Positions 46,446 to 58,299 of a stretch of 64,000 nt of DNA are shown piece by piece (the first letter of the stretch is position 1; each line of letters begins with the position of its first letter). The position numbers were made by a program, and so were the translations under genes. Below the pieces are notes generated by a model that did no database searches, was not told where the DNA came from, and saw only the letters and a program-made list of their open reading frames with translations. The stretch is from Lepraria neglecta (Eukaryota; Ascomycota; Lecanoromycetes; Lecanorales; Stereocaulaceae), in contig CM065651.1 in NCBI GenBank assembly GCA_033220425.1, positions 4,092,001 through 4,156,000 on the forward strand. Reading direction: 5' to 3'.

Positions 46446-47924
46446 TTGTCCCCATTCCACGCGTGGGTGGGAAATCAAAACGATCTCAGCAGACGCCAAA
46501 GGTCAATGCCAAAAACAGAGTTGAAAAGTCCGCGACACCACCGCCAATTGTCAATACCAAGACCAGGAGGTCATTGGCAAGTAAGGTCGATGCTACGTAT
46601 TCACAATCATCAAGGTCGACACGGCAATCGCCAACAAATCTTAGACAAGGCAGCTTCTCTGTATGGTACAAGTCTACGACAGCTGCATGATGCTATACAA
46701 GACCCTCAAAGATGCTATGGCCATGAAAGTATGTCAGCTACAATGGTTCTTTATCTATACGAGGTTGGTTCCCAAATTCTCCGCCCAAATATCGCTAACT
46801 TTATCTTCAGACCATCGCATATACGTCGAATGTGGGCTGGGTTGAGCATGCAGGCGGCGCTGGGCGCTTAATCGAGCTACGGGGGCCACATAGACACCAG
46901 GAATACCCAGATCACGGGTGAATGATGCTCTAATTGCTATGTCTGGGTCTCGACTAATCATTGAGACAGGTAATTCACTCTGAGCAGACCTATGATAGTA
47001 AGTCCCTTCGTGAGTGGTCAGATTTAGCCATAATAACGCTTGGTAGATACTGCAATCCATTAATAAACGAAAGCGAACCTTTCTCGAAAAGGAAGAGTGG
47101 ATGACAATCCTCTGGAGCAAACACCCCGAGACAAAGACTCCCCATCAGCAGCTCCTCGACATTCTTGCTCCTTTAGGAGGCCTCATGGGAGAAGTGTCTA
47201 GAACAACTAAAGACACTTTACCGTTGGCGATGGGGATGGGAGGCAGCACACAATGGTCCAGTCGCCTATGAGGTGCCCGTGGACCCAAAGACTAGTTGGA
47301 CCGTGGACGAAAATCTCCAGCCTATCTGTGATACGGTCCTCTATTTCACGGATGTCACAATGGCAGACGAGCTCAATTTTTACAATGCGGTCCTTTCAGC
47401 GGTCTTGTCGTGCGCGCACATCATGAACATCGGTCATAGCCCGATTGCAGAACTCGCTTTTCCGGCGCTGCCAGCGAATGAGAAGCCCACGAAGGTCAGC
47501 CCTCTCACGATGCCCTCGGGAAACATCTTCATATATCTCGACGCAGCCAAAGAATCAGTGCATAGCGTTGACTACTACCTTCTTGATGAGCATGCCGGCC
47601 AAGGCGCTTTCTCATTAATCTGGCCTTTGCGTTGCAGGTGAGCATCATTCGGATTTGGGAGCTGTCCGGCAATGGCTGACACGTAGCTCTAGTGCTTTAG
47701 CTTTTACTCTTCATAATATGCAAAGAGAGCTGCGATGGTTGATTCGGATCCTCGATATCATTACCAACTCGAGCGGTTTCGAGGTAATGCGGCCCATGTT
47801 CATGTTGACGCGTCCCGGAACTTCTGAGCCCGTTGAAAAATTCAAAACCAGAAAACACTTGACCCCCGAAATGTTGCAGATACATGATGATGCGAAGCGG
47901 AATGTTGGCACTGATACAGCGTGA
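46446..47924 (+). pseudogene. Fungal transcription factor regulatory domain (Fungal_trans_2 type), degenerate and without zinc cluster
   Basis: The plus strand encodes fragments in the order seen in fungal Zn2Cys6 factors of the DUF3468/Fungal_trans_2 type. These are SLRQLHDAIQDPQRCYGHES, then, after an apparent intron ending TTCAG, TIAYTSNVGWVEHAGGAGRL and IELRGPHRH, then INKRKRTFLEKEEWMTILW. The last blocks are ADELNFYNAVLSAVL and GQGAFSLIWPLR. A TGA after EYPDHG near 46920 and a frame change there break the protein, and no ATG heads the first fragment. No Cys6 cluster was found in the 500 bp upstream. Such proteins are nuclear regulators; this copy looks inactive. Confidence 0.6.
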
Positions 47925-48685
47925 GAATGCAAATATGTATATTGCGAGATGAAGGCAACGTATGCGTTAAGGTGATCGAACGTATGCTACTTGTCCAAGT
48001 CTTTTCCTGTACCAATCGTCGCAACCTAAATTCGCTTGAGGAATCTTTTGTACGTAAGCTGCGCTTATTGTTGACAAATTCGGAATTTTGTCAACAGAAA
48101 AAGAGCTTTGGCCATCTCAATCCAGATTGAGTATTTCAAATGCTGCTCTGGGCTACAATTTCTTTCCTATGTCGGCATTGAGGCTCCCATAAGCATGCTG
48201 GTCTTGTGGAGTCTGGAACACCTTCTCTCCAAGCCCTTCAGCTGCTATTATAAGAAATTTGCTGGTGGTAGAGCCTCAAACAAAAACGAGGTTCCTTTCC
48301 GCGGCGATGCATGTTGCCAATTTGCGTAACAACTGCCGAATCGCCTCCCGAGCGACAATCTTTTCACCAAATGATCCAAATGACTTCTTTCGACGCTTCG
48401 AGACTTTTTTGGTCGCGTCACGGCGGGGCTAAGGTAGCCTGACAAAACAACTGAAGTAGTAATGGTAGCTATGACATGCTCCGATTACTCTTTTCGCGTT
48501 CAACGCGTGAGTATCTGGATGGATCCTCAACTTCTTATTTCCGTATTAGGTTGACCGGCCATTAGGTTTGGTCATGAATACATAAAGGCTCTCTTGCCCA
48601 GGCTACATCGAGCTCTCGCAGAAACAATTGAAATACCCCTTACACTCCCCTACGACTCGAAGGCGCCGCCTTAGAGTCGCACAAC
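47925..48685. other. Intergenic region
   Basis: No supported coding sequence is seen. It includes the 5' flank of the transporter pseudogene. Nothing else is recognised. Confidence 0.4.
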
Positions 48686-50415
48686 ATGGCGATCGGAACA
48701 ATTTGGAAGAGACTTTCGTCGACGCAGCTCAACATTGCTATCCAAGCATTCTCATTGATTGCCATTTTCTTCGAGGGATATGATCAGGGTGTTATGGGAG
48801 GTGTCAAATGCCTCGCCTAACTATGTGACCACTGTGGGCATTGACTTGCCAATTGGCACCGTCGCCAATACCACTCACTAGGGCGGTATTGTTAGCATTG
48901 TACGCCAACTATTGATTTCAGATGGGACATGAGTCGCTGATGGTTTCATAGTACTATCTCGGCGCTATTGTCGGTGCATTCGTAAGCGGATGGGCTGCCG
49001 ATCGCATTGGACGAGTCAATGGGCTTTTCTACGCAGCCATCTTTCCTCTGATCGGAGGTGCTCTTCAGGCCGCAACTCAGAGTTCAAACTTCATACTCGT
49101 CGCCGGTGTGATCACAGGTCTTGGGACTGGCGCGTTGACTGGAATTACACCTGTCTTATTCTCGGAGATGTCTACTGTTGACCATCGTGGTGGCTTTTTG
49201 GGATATGTCTTTATCGCAAATTGTAAGTCTCGTTCAAAAGGTTGAACTTACAGGGTCAGGCTGACAAGGCTTCAGATCTCGGCATTTCCCTTGCCTATTG
49301 GATATCATTCGGGCTTGCTTTCATCAATAATGGTGACTCTGTTCTAACATGGCGCTTTCTGCTCGGGTTTCAATGCTTCCCCGCGCTGCTTCTCCTTGCT
49401 GGCATCAAACTACTGCCCGACTCGCCTCATTATCTCGCCACTGTCGGACGTACTGGAGAAACAAAAGATGTGCTAGAACATGTTCGAAGGGGGAGTTCGC
49501 CTACGGTAGAGAAGGAATTCCTCGAAATATGCGCCCTAGTCGGGAACACCAAGCCTAGCTCTCCCATCGAGTTCGCCAGAGTCCTGCTTGGTCGTTCGGC
49601 AAACGTCAAGCCTCATCTCGGACGGCGAGCTTGGCTCTGCGTTTGGCTGCAGATCATGGTATCTCGGACTGGTATCACGGCCGTGACCGCCTATTCTCCT
49701 GTGCTTCTCAAGGCGGCTAGCTACAGATCTCTCAAGCAGAATGGATTGGCCGGTGGTTTGAACACAATCGGGATCATCGGTACCATCATCAGCGCTCAGA
49801 TCGTTAACAGACTCGGTCGGAGGAAGTGCCTGATCGGCGGAGCTTTTGGCCTCTTCGCCGTCAATATTATCGCTGCTAGCTTGTACGAGGCTAGCAGACG
49901 CCAACTGTCCAAAGTGAGCAGCTTCGCATCCGCGGCCGTCACCATATTTTCCTCTTCAACTTGTGCTATGCCGCCACTTGAGAACTGTCGCCTTCCTGAT
50001 CCCTACTGATATTTTCCCTTCGGAAATGCGAGCTCAGGGCAACGGATTCGGTATCACTGGCTGGGCTATTGGTGTCGGATGGACGGTCCTCGTCAACCCG
50101 ATCATGTTTGGCTCCCTGGCAAATCGAACATACTTCCTCTTTGCGAGTCTGAACTTGCTCTGGATGCCGATTGTTGTCTTCTTCTATCCTGAGACCAAGG
50201 ACCGCTCTCTTGAGTCTATTGACGCCATGTTCATACCGCGCAGTCCATTTTACTCGAAGATGGAGGAGGCGTACAGGAGCCAAGGCGATGTCTTGGCCGC
50301 GAGAGGCTTCTCGGTTTCCGCACCCCCACCGAATGCAAGAAAATTCTCCATTGCACAAGGTGGAGAAGATGAGGCCAGCTCTGGCAGTGAAGAGGCTCAT
50401 TTTGAGAAGGTCTAA
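48686..50415 (+). pseudogene. MFS sugar transporter, inactivated
   Basis: The start MAIGTIWKRLSSTQLN, then FFEGYDQGVMGGV, is typical of fungal sugar porters. Introns at 48900-48951 and 49223-49275 are intact. Landmarks are YYLGAIVGAF, GWAADRIGR (the D-R-x-G-R loop), FALGx-like helices, LLPDSPHYLA, a second NRLGRRK loop and the C-terminal PETKDRSLE signature. One extra A near 48807 shifts the frame, and TAG at 48879-48881 replaces the Gln expected in THQGG. Two further single-base shifts, near 49932 and 49985, break the helix that should read NLCYAATW. All the rest is conserved, so the gene died recently. The ancestor imported hexoses or related polyols across the plasma membrane. The intact GH55 glucanase follows 640 bp downstream in the same direction. 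Confidence 0.8.
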
Positions 50416-51053
50416 ATCTAGGTTTAGGTGCCTGGCCTTCAAGAAGTTCTTGTGATGGAGGCCGTCCTGATTTCGCTGTAAATACGCTCAGTCTGTCATC
50501 TACCATATCGTATGATTTCAGTAATGTTAAATACCTACATACACCTAAGCCCGCTTCAAATCACATCGAAGATGACAGGAACAATAAGAATCAGAACACA
50601 AGAGGCGATGAGAGCTTTCTCTGTAGCATCAAGAGCATGTTTTAGAGAACGCATAGCTCAGCGCCTCGGCATTTAACATTTAAGGGTCCTTTGCATATAT
50701 ATTTGGAACCGACGCGACTCGCGAGAAATCAGAATGCACTGTCCCAACATGGTCGCACATTCCAATCTTACGCGTGCAAGAATGTTGAAATGTTGGTCTT
50801 CTGAATCATTTGGGCCTCATGATGTGGCCAGCTTGCGTTCGCCTATTGCTACTAGCCACAAATTGTTCTTCGGCTATGGACAGTATATCTTACAAACTTG
50901 GCTATCTCCTTGCCTACTTCCAGCATTCCAGCATTCCATGCTCCTTGCCTTAATATCTCTCCTTCTATAATGTACCCTTCATGCTCATTTATGCTCCATA
51001 TTAATTGATGTTCAGCATTTACACTTGTTTCTCATCCACGCTCGCTCACAGTT
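50416..51053. other. Intergenic region, GH55 promoter side
   Basis: 638 bp between the transporter remnant and the GH55 start. A TATA-like GCATATATATTTGG is at about 50693-50706. A 78-codon frame at 50734-50970 is not supported by any similarity. Confidence 0.4.
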
Positions 51054-53966
51054 ATGCGGCTCCTAGCATATTCGTTTTTGATCGCCTTCGCCTTGGGCGA
51101 GAAGCTTGTCATTGATACCGTCGACTCTGCGGTTGCACAACAACTGGCCAAATTCAAGGCGTATGTCAATTATCAAGGGGCTACAGATGCCGAGCTTGCT
51201 CCTTCCGCAACCAACGCGACTCACAAAGCAGCTCCAAAGAAAAAAATAGGAGCTGTCACTACTCCTTATTGGTATGAGACAATCACTCACCAGGGAAAAG
51301 CGGCTTTCAACACAAACACGACCTACGCTGTCTTCCGCAATGTGATGACATACGGAGCAAAAGGGTACGTGGTCCAGCTGCCTCAATTGCAGCAATAGCT
51401 GACTATGGCTTAGAGACGGCGTGACAGATGATACTGCAGCTATTCAACTAGCCATAAGTGATGGCAATCGATGCGCTCCAGGCTCCTCATGCCCCTCCTC
51501 TACCACATACCCGGCCGTCGTTTACTTCCCTGCCGGCACCTACATCATCTCTTCGTCCCTTATCGACTACTACAATACTCAGTTGCTTGGCAATCCGAAC
51601 AGCGTGCCTACTCTTAAGGCGACTCGTAGTTTCACAGGCTTTGGTGTTATTGATGGCGACCAATACACTTCTGCCGGTACTCTGGGATTTCAAGGTAAGA
51701 ATTGAATGCTCAAAGGAAATTGGGGAGAAAGCTAATCAGCGCCACTAGCCAACAACATCTTCTACAGACAAGTCAGGAACTTCATTATCGACATAACGTC
51801 CATCCCGGCCACCTCTCCAGCAACTGGTATCCACTGGCCCACAGGCCAGGCGACAAGCTTGCAGAATATCGTGTTCAACATGTCGATGAACTCGGGCACT
51901 AAACATCAAGGCCTATTCGTCGAAGCTGGTCCGTCCTACGTCTCTCAGTTGCGTGGTTTGACTAACGATCAATAGGCTCCGGTGGATTCATGAACGATCT
52001 TATCTTCTACGGAGGCCTCAATGGTGCCGTCTTTGGCAACCAACAATTCACCGCTCGGTTCGTATCTGCAGCCTTCCATCACTCGGGCACACTAATATCA
52101 ATAGCAATCTTACATTCTACAATGCAATAACGGCCATCAACCAAATCTGGAATTGGAGCTGGACTTACAAATCAATCACTGTTGTCAATTGCAGCGTCGG
52201 CCTCGACATGACCAACGGAAACGCTAATCCCGAGACAGTGAGCTCAGTTACTCTCCTGGACAGCTCCTTCACGAATACGACTGTCGCTATTAAGACAAAT
52301 CGCCAACAAGGATTGACCAAGGCGCCCAACGCAAACAGTCTGGCAGTCGAAAATGTCCTACTTACAAACGTGTCCGTTGCGGTTCAATTGGGTACAACCA
52401 AGGCTACAATTCTTAATGGCAGTATACCGACTGCATATCTCGGGCTACCCTCGCAAGGTTTTGCCGGTTTCGGCTCCGGGAATCTATACAATCCTGCTGG
52501 ACCATTCCTGTACACGAGCCCCTTCCAAACCTATGCCCGGCCCCCTTCCCTTATCAGCGCATCGGGAAATTACTATGAGCGCTCCAAGCCCCAATACAGC
52601 AACCTTTCTGTATCCCAGTTCAGTAGCGTAAAAGCCGGTGGAGCGGTAGGCGACGGTGTAACGGATGACACCTATGCTGTACAGACTGTCATCAACACAG
52701 CAGCAGCAGCTTCGAATGTCGTCTTCTTTGACGCCGGCACGTACAAGGTGAATAGAACTATCTTCATACCTGCAGGGTCCAAGATTGTTGGCGAGAGCTA
52801 TTCGGTCATCATGTCAAGTGGCACCTTCTTCAGCGCCAGCACCGCGACTGCTGCAGTGCCAGTTGTTCAGGTCGGCAATGCTGGCGACACAGGCATCGTG
52901 GAATGGAGCGACATGATCGTTTCCACCCAAGGTCCACAACCGGGAGCTATCCTCATCCAATGGAATTTAGTATCGACAGCCGCTTCACCATCGGGCATGT
53001 GGGATGTTCATACACGCATCGGAGGGTTTTCTGGATCTAATCTCCAAAAAGCTACATGTGCTCAGACTTCAGGGACAGCCGTTACTTCCTCGGCGGGTAT
53101 CAAGTCAGCCTGCGTCACTGCATTTATGAACATGTGGATCACCTCAGGCGCTGCGGGTTTGTATATGGAGAATGTCTGGCTATGGACAGCTGATCATGAC
53201 ATTGACGATACCGGCTTGGCTCAACTCACTCTCTACACTGGCCGTGGTCTTTTGATCCAAAGTACCACAGGGCCAATTTGGCTGTACTTCTCCCATCCCT
53301 CCTTCCCTTCTTCATGATTTCTGATTATCCATAGAGTCGCCTCAGCTGTCGAGCATCACCAACGTTACCAATACCAGCTTCTGAACGCAAAAAACATTTA
53401 TATGGGTATGATAAAATCAGAGTCGGCGTGTAAGTTTTTTCTTCGCCGATCAAAGAATGAGGAGGCTAAGTGTATAAGATTACCAACCAAATCCTGCGCC
53501 CAACCTACCCTATGTTCTCAACTCTACTTTCTCGGACCCCAGCTATAGTACCGCCACTGGTCAAGGTAACTACTGCGACAGCACCTTCGTCGGCGCCATC
53601 AATGGAACTTGCAATGTAGCACTTGCATTACGGATGATAAGCTCTACCAACGTGAGTATTTATGGGGCAGGGCTGTATACCTACTACAACAACTATAACC
53701 CCGGTAAGAAAAACCTCCTTCTTTCTATCCTCAACTAACGTATCGTCTCAGCCTGCCTAAGTACAAGTGCAACCACAACATGTAATAATATGGCTTTCGC
53801 TTACGATGCCGATGTCTCCAGCCATATTACCCTTTACGGTCTCAACACTGTTGGGGCGTGGCGTATGGCTTTCGGGAATGCGTCTACCCTGGCTACCAGC
53901 ATTTACAACCTTGGTGTCTACCCTAGCACGATCTTTTATTATAGAGCCTTTAACCTCAACGGCTAG
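51054..53966 (+). CDS. Secreted GH55 exo/endo-beta-1,3-glucanase
   Basis: Eight exons: 51054-51364, 51414-51694, 51749-51928, 51976-52057, 52105-53283, 53335-53429, 53479-53703 and 53752-53966 (855 residues). A signal peptide (MRLLAYSFLIAFALG) leads into two pectate-lyase-superfamily beta-helix modules, each opening with the GH55 hallmark DGVTDDT (residues of about 105 and in exon 5). Other family blocks are YFPAGTYIISSSL, GSGGFMNDLIFYGGLNGAVF, VVFFDAGTYKV, TADHDIDD and SAVEHHQRYQYQLLNAKNIY. All introns are 47-54 bp GT-AG and phases are consistent to the stop. GH55 enzymes hydrolyse laminarin-type beta-1,3-glucan outside the cell, for nutrition, wall remodelling or mycoparasitism. Several NxT/S sites suggest N-glycosylation. 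Confidence 0.93.
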
Positions 53967-55285
53967 TCACCCCCGCCCTAGCGGATTTAAGGTAGATCTG
54001 CAAGTCCGGAAGAGTCTATATGGTATTCTAGTACTGGGTGTCATGCAGCAGCAATTACGACAGCCTGGGGGCCTGGACCTGTGTTTAGGGAGAAGTTGGG
54101 AAGATCTTACATTCTGTCGAGTCGTTTGCCTATAAGCTCCTGGTTCTTAAGCCTTTATCTCTTCCGTACGCTACGGAAATATTTGGGTTATGTGGAATTA
54201 GCTAGTACTAGAGATGCAATGGCTTATGTTTGTTCCTCGTTGATTCTGAACTCCCACAATTGAGATTTGCAATCTTACTACATTCACTTAATTCTGGGAT
54301 TCTGCCGCACGAAAGCGCTTGTATGATTCACCGGAAGGGCTTGACTGGGCCATTTCCCACTCAGCGCACATCACTTGCGAGAGGCGGCATACTCGGCAAG
54401 GGTATAAAGAGCAAATGACCAGCTGCGATTTTGCTGAAAAATTGTTGGCACCACGCTTTACGAAGATTAATGTACCTGTACGTTGGATTTCGCTGGTCTA
54501 TCATCATCTTTTCCAGTCAGAAGTTGTTGCTTTCCTACTTGGAAATTTGGGCCAGCTACAGTGTGGGAAGGGGCTCAGAAGTGGGAGTGTCCCGAGCCAA
54601 TCTGTCATCTTGCTCAAAGCTTTCCGTGTCGTGACACCCTTATGTTCGGAACCAAGCCGCGCGCAAACGCAGATAGGGTGTCCTGGACTGGAGCAGCTAC
54701 GCCGACTGAAACTGGCTTCTGGGCTGAGCAATGCGAAGTTATATACTCGGCAGGCTCCAATGCGTGAGTTAAGGAGCATGCTATGAACATTGCAGCTCCA
54801 CTTTCTGCTCGTGATCGAAACCATATCCTCCGCTGCCCAGGCAAAACGACGTCGGCTCGTCAATACAGCCAAAGCGCTTGTGCTTTTCTTGACTTCGTAG
54901 ACGAGTATCCATCTCACTTATGACCTGTATCTTGTGCAAGTCTTGCGGCAGGAGGGTGGGTGTCAGTTGTGCAAAGCTGGCGGGCGCTGAGATGGAGGGT
55001 TTAGACAGTGCTTCGTCCTGGACAAGAACAGTGATGGGCTTTGCTGCGTTGACGCGGGGATGGTTGAAGGAGCCCATTGAGTAATGGCAGCGAAAGCACT
55101 TGGGCCTGAATGACAAGGTATTGCGAATTCGACAAGATGATAAACTTACTCAAAAGGATTATCTTTTGCTTTTGCTGTACTTGAATAAGCCATAAGGTTG
55201 AGTCACAATAACGGGTTCATGCGACAATCACTTTTGATCACTAACACATCAATTCTCATCATAGGTTGAAAATTCGCCCATCATC
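53967..55285. other. Intergenic region of 1.3 kb
   Basis: No supported gene is seen. A minus-strand frame at 54781-55116 (111 codons, MSFRPKCFRCHYSMGSFNHP) is uninterrupted but has no recognisable family. Confidence 0.35.
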
Positions 55286-56218
55286 ATGTGTATTCAAGCC
55301 AGCACTGTGGCGGAAAAAGTACAAAAAATTGCCAGCGCGCCTGTACGCCCTCGTGGGAATTTCTATTCCCCCAAGAGCCGTCCACTTACAAACATCATTA
55401 ATAGCCCCATACACGAAGTATTTGGATGCGGTCACATTGCCCGAAGTGTTATACCCGGTCCATAACCTGATTTCATCCACCAATCCAAGTACTGAGGTTA
55501 GGCGGATCTTACTTCAGTGGGCAAGCCCACATTTCGAAAGGCAAATCTTCTGCCTTCCTACACGAACAGTCCGGTGACAACATTATTACCTATCACCAGC
55601 GCGCAAGGAGTATCCGGAAGTGATTTGACCATACACCTTGAAGCGTTGACGCTGCAGACAGCGCCCACTGGACCCCATAGCACCCAGCACCCGAGGATCG
55701 ATGCCACGTGCTTCAAAACCAAAAAGGTCGAAACGACCTTTGTCGACGAACTGAAACGAGGAGACAGACCACATCGTGATTCATGGTTAGTCGTGCCAAA
55801 TAATCAGATGGAATTTTCCTCTTCCAGACATTAAAGTCAAGATAACGGCAATCGGTACCAGACCTAAGGACATCTTCAAGGTGTATTACTATCCTCATCA
55901 CAAGGTTGCCAGATCCAGTACACCTATTCTTCAAGACGCTGTCTTTTGGTGGTTCGGCTCGGGCAATCCTTTTCGAGCAAATTCTGGCTCGTAGGAATGG
56001 ATCTCACAACTGGCAGTGAAAGAACGCAAACATTTGAAGGGGAGGCTCTCGTGAGAATCTCACAGTTACCGCTTGGAGTATTTGTGCCGCCAGAATTCTT
56101 GAAGTCAATGCCTACGATGATAATGGCCGCGGCATTGTGCGAGGGATATTACATGTTAATCAAGAATAGTCCCTGTCGGATTGTACATGTGGATCGCCCG
56201 GCACGACCATGTCCATAA
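55286..56218 (+). pseudogene. Second eIF5A N-domain-like locus, degenerate
   Basis: The plus strand encodes IKVKITAIGTRPKDIFKV near 55830-55880. After an apparent intron (donor GTGTAT) it continues KFWLVGMDLTTGSERTQTFE, then LPLGVFVPPEFLKSMP and AAALCEGYYMLIKNSPCRIV, and stops at 56218 soon after HVDRP. The blocks match the gene at 19.6-20.5 kb in order (DLPVRPFVPPELQKL and AAALREGYHMVLTDYPCKII there). They also match the eIF5A N-domain strands VxLVGxDxxTG and PCKIV. The second module is cut off exactly where the hypusine loop would begin. Upstream coding (from ATG 55286 and around 55520-55834) is in several frames and could not be assembled. It is likely a truncated or decayed family member. 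Confidence 0.5.
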
Positions 56219-56814
56219 GTTTGTTTGAAGTGTATAAAAGTAGTAAGCAGAGATCAAGTTACCGGCAAGAAGAAAAATAGAGCTTTCTATAAAGACTTTA
56301 ATTGCCGTTGGTAGACACGGTATTGATGGTGGAGGTCAAGAGTGGTTGTAGGTGGATAGGACCGGCGCTGGAAACTTCTAATATGAATGCGCGCTTCAGG
56401 GATTATAGAAGGAGCCGGATTTGCACCACAAACATGCCAAACTCCGACTATGCCGTATAGTTTAATGTTTCCAGCTTCTGCAGCATCAAAACCGAAAAAC
56501 TTCCAGCTCGTTCAATCAGTGGAAACGCCATAAATGCTTGGTTCGTCAGTCTGATTCCGCAGGAAACCTGTGGGTGGGGAGCTGTAATCGGAACTTTGTG
56601 TCACTCGCGAGCGTCAAAGCGGATCGAGAATGGTTGTTCATTGGTTCTGAGCGCATGACAGAGGACTCAAGGGTGTTTCTTGTCAGCTCATGTTGCCGCA
56701 AGCCGCCAATGTGGTCGATATGGCGAGGTCCCGAAACCAAATATGGACCACGAGCGTACCCTTGATGGATAACAAAGGAACACCAAAGCAAGAGCACCAA
56801 TAGGCGCATGCTAA
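56219..56814. other. Intergenic region
   Basis: Convergent spacer between the eIF5A-like remnant and the aldo-keto reductase. Nothing else is recognised. Confidence 0.4.
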
Positions 56815-57684
56815 TCATTCATGCTCCCAAGGATTCCAGTCGCCAACATTGCCATCTTGACCAGCATCCAATTTGGCTATTTCTGAAAGGTCTTCGTCGT
56901 CCAACTGGAAATCATAAATTGCAGCATTTTCGCGTATTCTCCCCGGGTCCTCAGACTTTGGTATAGCAATCACGCCGTGTTGCAGGATCCATCTCAGAAG
57001 AACCTGAGCAGGAGTCTTTCCATGCTTCTTCGCCACCTCTGATATCACGGAGTTTTCACCCAGCCTCTGTCCTCGAGCCAAGGGGCTGTAGGCCTGCATT
57101 GCAATGCCCTCTTTCTTGCAATATTCCACTATGGTCTTCTGCTGGTTCCAAGGGTGGAACTCGATCTGGTTCACGGCAGGCTTGACCGTAACGCCATCGC
57201 TCTTCATCAAATTTTGTATGTGTGCTGGCGTAAAGTTGCTCACACCTATGCTCTTAACCTTCTTTTCTCGCAACGCGTCCTGTAAGCCCAGCCATGCTTG
57301 ATGCCGTCCCGTCGGTCCTGAGCGAGGATTGTGTATGAGATATAGGTCAATCTGTTCAAGCTGCATACAATTCAGAGATTCTGATACTGCTTTCAGGGTT
57401 TCTTGTCGAGTGTGTTTATTGTCCCAGACTTTCGAAGTCACGAAGATGGATGAGCGGGGAAGGCAATTGTCTAGCAGTAAAGCCGGTAGCTGAATGAAAG
57501 TAATTACTCCAACTTCAGCTTCGTTGCCATATAATTCTGCCGTGTCAATGTGCCGATAGCCCTCGTCGAAGGAGGTCAGACATGCCTTGGTGCACGTCGA
57601 GGAAGCGTAGACGCCTAGCCCAAGGTAGGGTATACGATTTCCATCATTCAGCGTGCAAGCTGATTGGATGTCGAGAGGAGACAT
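56815..57684 (-). CDS. Aldo-keto reductase
   Basis: A single exon of 289 residues if the start is ATG 57684 (MSPLDIQSACTLNDGNRIPY). An open frame runs further upstream to 57786, but that extension would pass into the promoter and does not look like the family. The (beta/alpha)8 AKR landmarks are GLGVY, the catalytic Asp and Tyr in IDTAELYGNE, the catalytic Lys in FVTSKVWDN, the catalytic His in LYLIHNP, SIGVSNFTP, VNQIEFHPW and the NADP-binding IPKSEDPGRIREN. AKRs reduce aldehydes and ketones with NADPH in the cytosol. Between EAEVG and CLPRSSIF the protein has a longer hydrophobic insert (ITFIQLPALLLDN) than usual, which may be a mis-spliced or mutated intron remnant. A MITE-like element lies 68 bp upstream of the start. 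Confidence 0.85.
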   Translation of the reverse strand: MSPLDIQSACTLNDGNRIPYLGLGVYASSTCTKACLTSFDEGYRHIDTAELYGNEAEVGVITFIQLPALLLDNCLPRSSIFVTSKVWDNKHTRQETLKAVSESLNCMQLEQIDLYLIHNPRSGPTGRHQAWLGLQDALREKKVKSIGVSNFTPAHIQNLMKSDGVTVKPAVNQIEFHPWNQQKTIVEYCKKEGIAMQAYSPLARGQRLGENSVISEVAKKHGKTPAQVLLRWILQHGVIAIPKSEDPGRIRENAAIYDFQLDDEDLSEIAKLDAGQDGNVGDWNPWEHE

Positions 57685-57751
57685 TGTAACAATGATTACC
57701 TCAATTGAGCGTTGTAGACAGGAGATAGTGTTTGGATCGAGGGACCACATC

Positions 57752-57888
57752 GCCAAAATAAAAGTCAATGCAAGCCCTAGAGCCACCCCGGGAGTCGCCC
57801 CGCCAGCCGCCTAGAACTCCCCCGAGGGACCAACTTAGGGGGACCTTAGAGGGCTCGCTTAGGGGAGCTTATTGACTTTTATTTTGGC
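57752..57888. mobile_element. 137-bp MITE-like element with 17-bp perfect terminal inverted repeats
   Basis: The left end GCCAAAATAAAAGTCAA (57752-57768) is the exact reverse complement of the right end (57872-57888). The interior is GC-rich and contains many CCCC/GGGG runs and partial internal symmetry (CCCTAGAG against CTTAGAGGG). No open frame exists. CAT occurs next to both ends, although not in a clean target duplication. Short length, perfect inverted ends and location in a promoter fit a non-autonomous DNA element. A long hairpin with another role is the alternative. Confidence 0.6.
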
Positions 57889-58299
57889 CATGACGTGGGG
57901 ACCCAGAGGCGTCATAATCGGCCCGAGAGTTTCTCATTAACTGCGTCTGCTCTCCTTTCCTCCTTTCATAAGATGATATCTACTTCAGACTCTACGTACG
58001 TCATTGCCATTCGCCTCTTAGAGTATACCTCGATTGACTCATCTATCTATTGTAGCATACACAGGAATATAGCCAGTAAGCTATGTACTTCAGCACGCTT
58101 TCTTACATTCTATCAAATCGTTAGACGAGTCCGTCTCGTAAGGCATTCAGGACACTCCCTCCATGTGATCCGATTGCCGGAGCCCAAGGGTGAAGGGGTC
58201 ATGGAGGTACTTCGGCTATTGCCCGGCCAATGGACTAGTCTGTTTGCTGACTCAGCACACATACGCACATACGCAAGAGAGCGAGACTGTGTGCCACCA

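Noticed and set aside
53284-53334. A premature stop after GPIWLYF in the GH55 gene
   Set aside because: A GTAC...CATAG intron of 51 bp removes it and joins WL to VASAVEHHQ, which is the family sequence.
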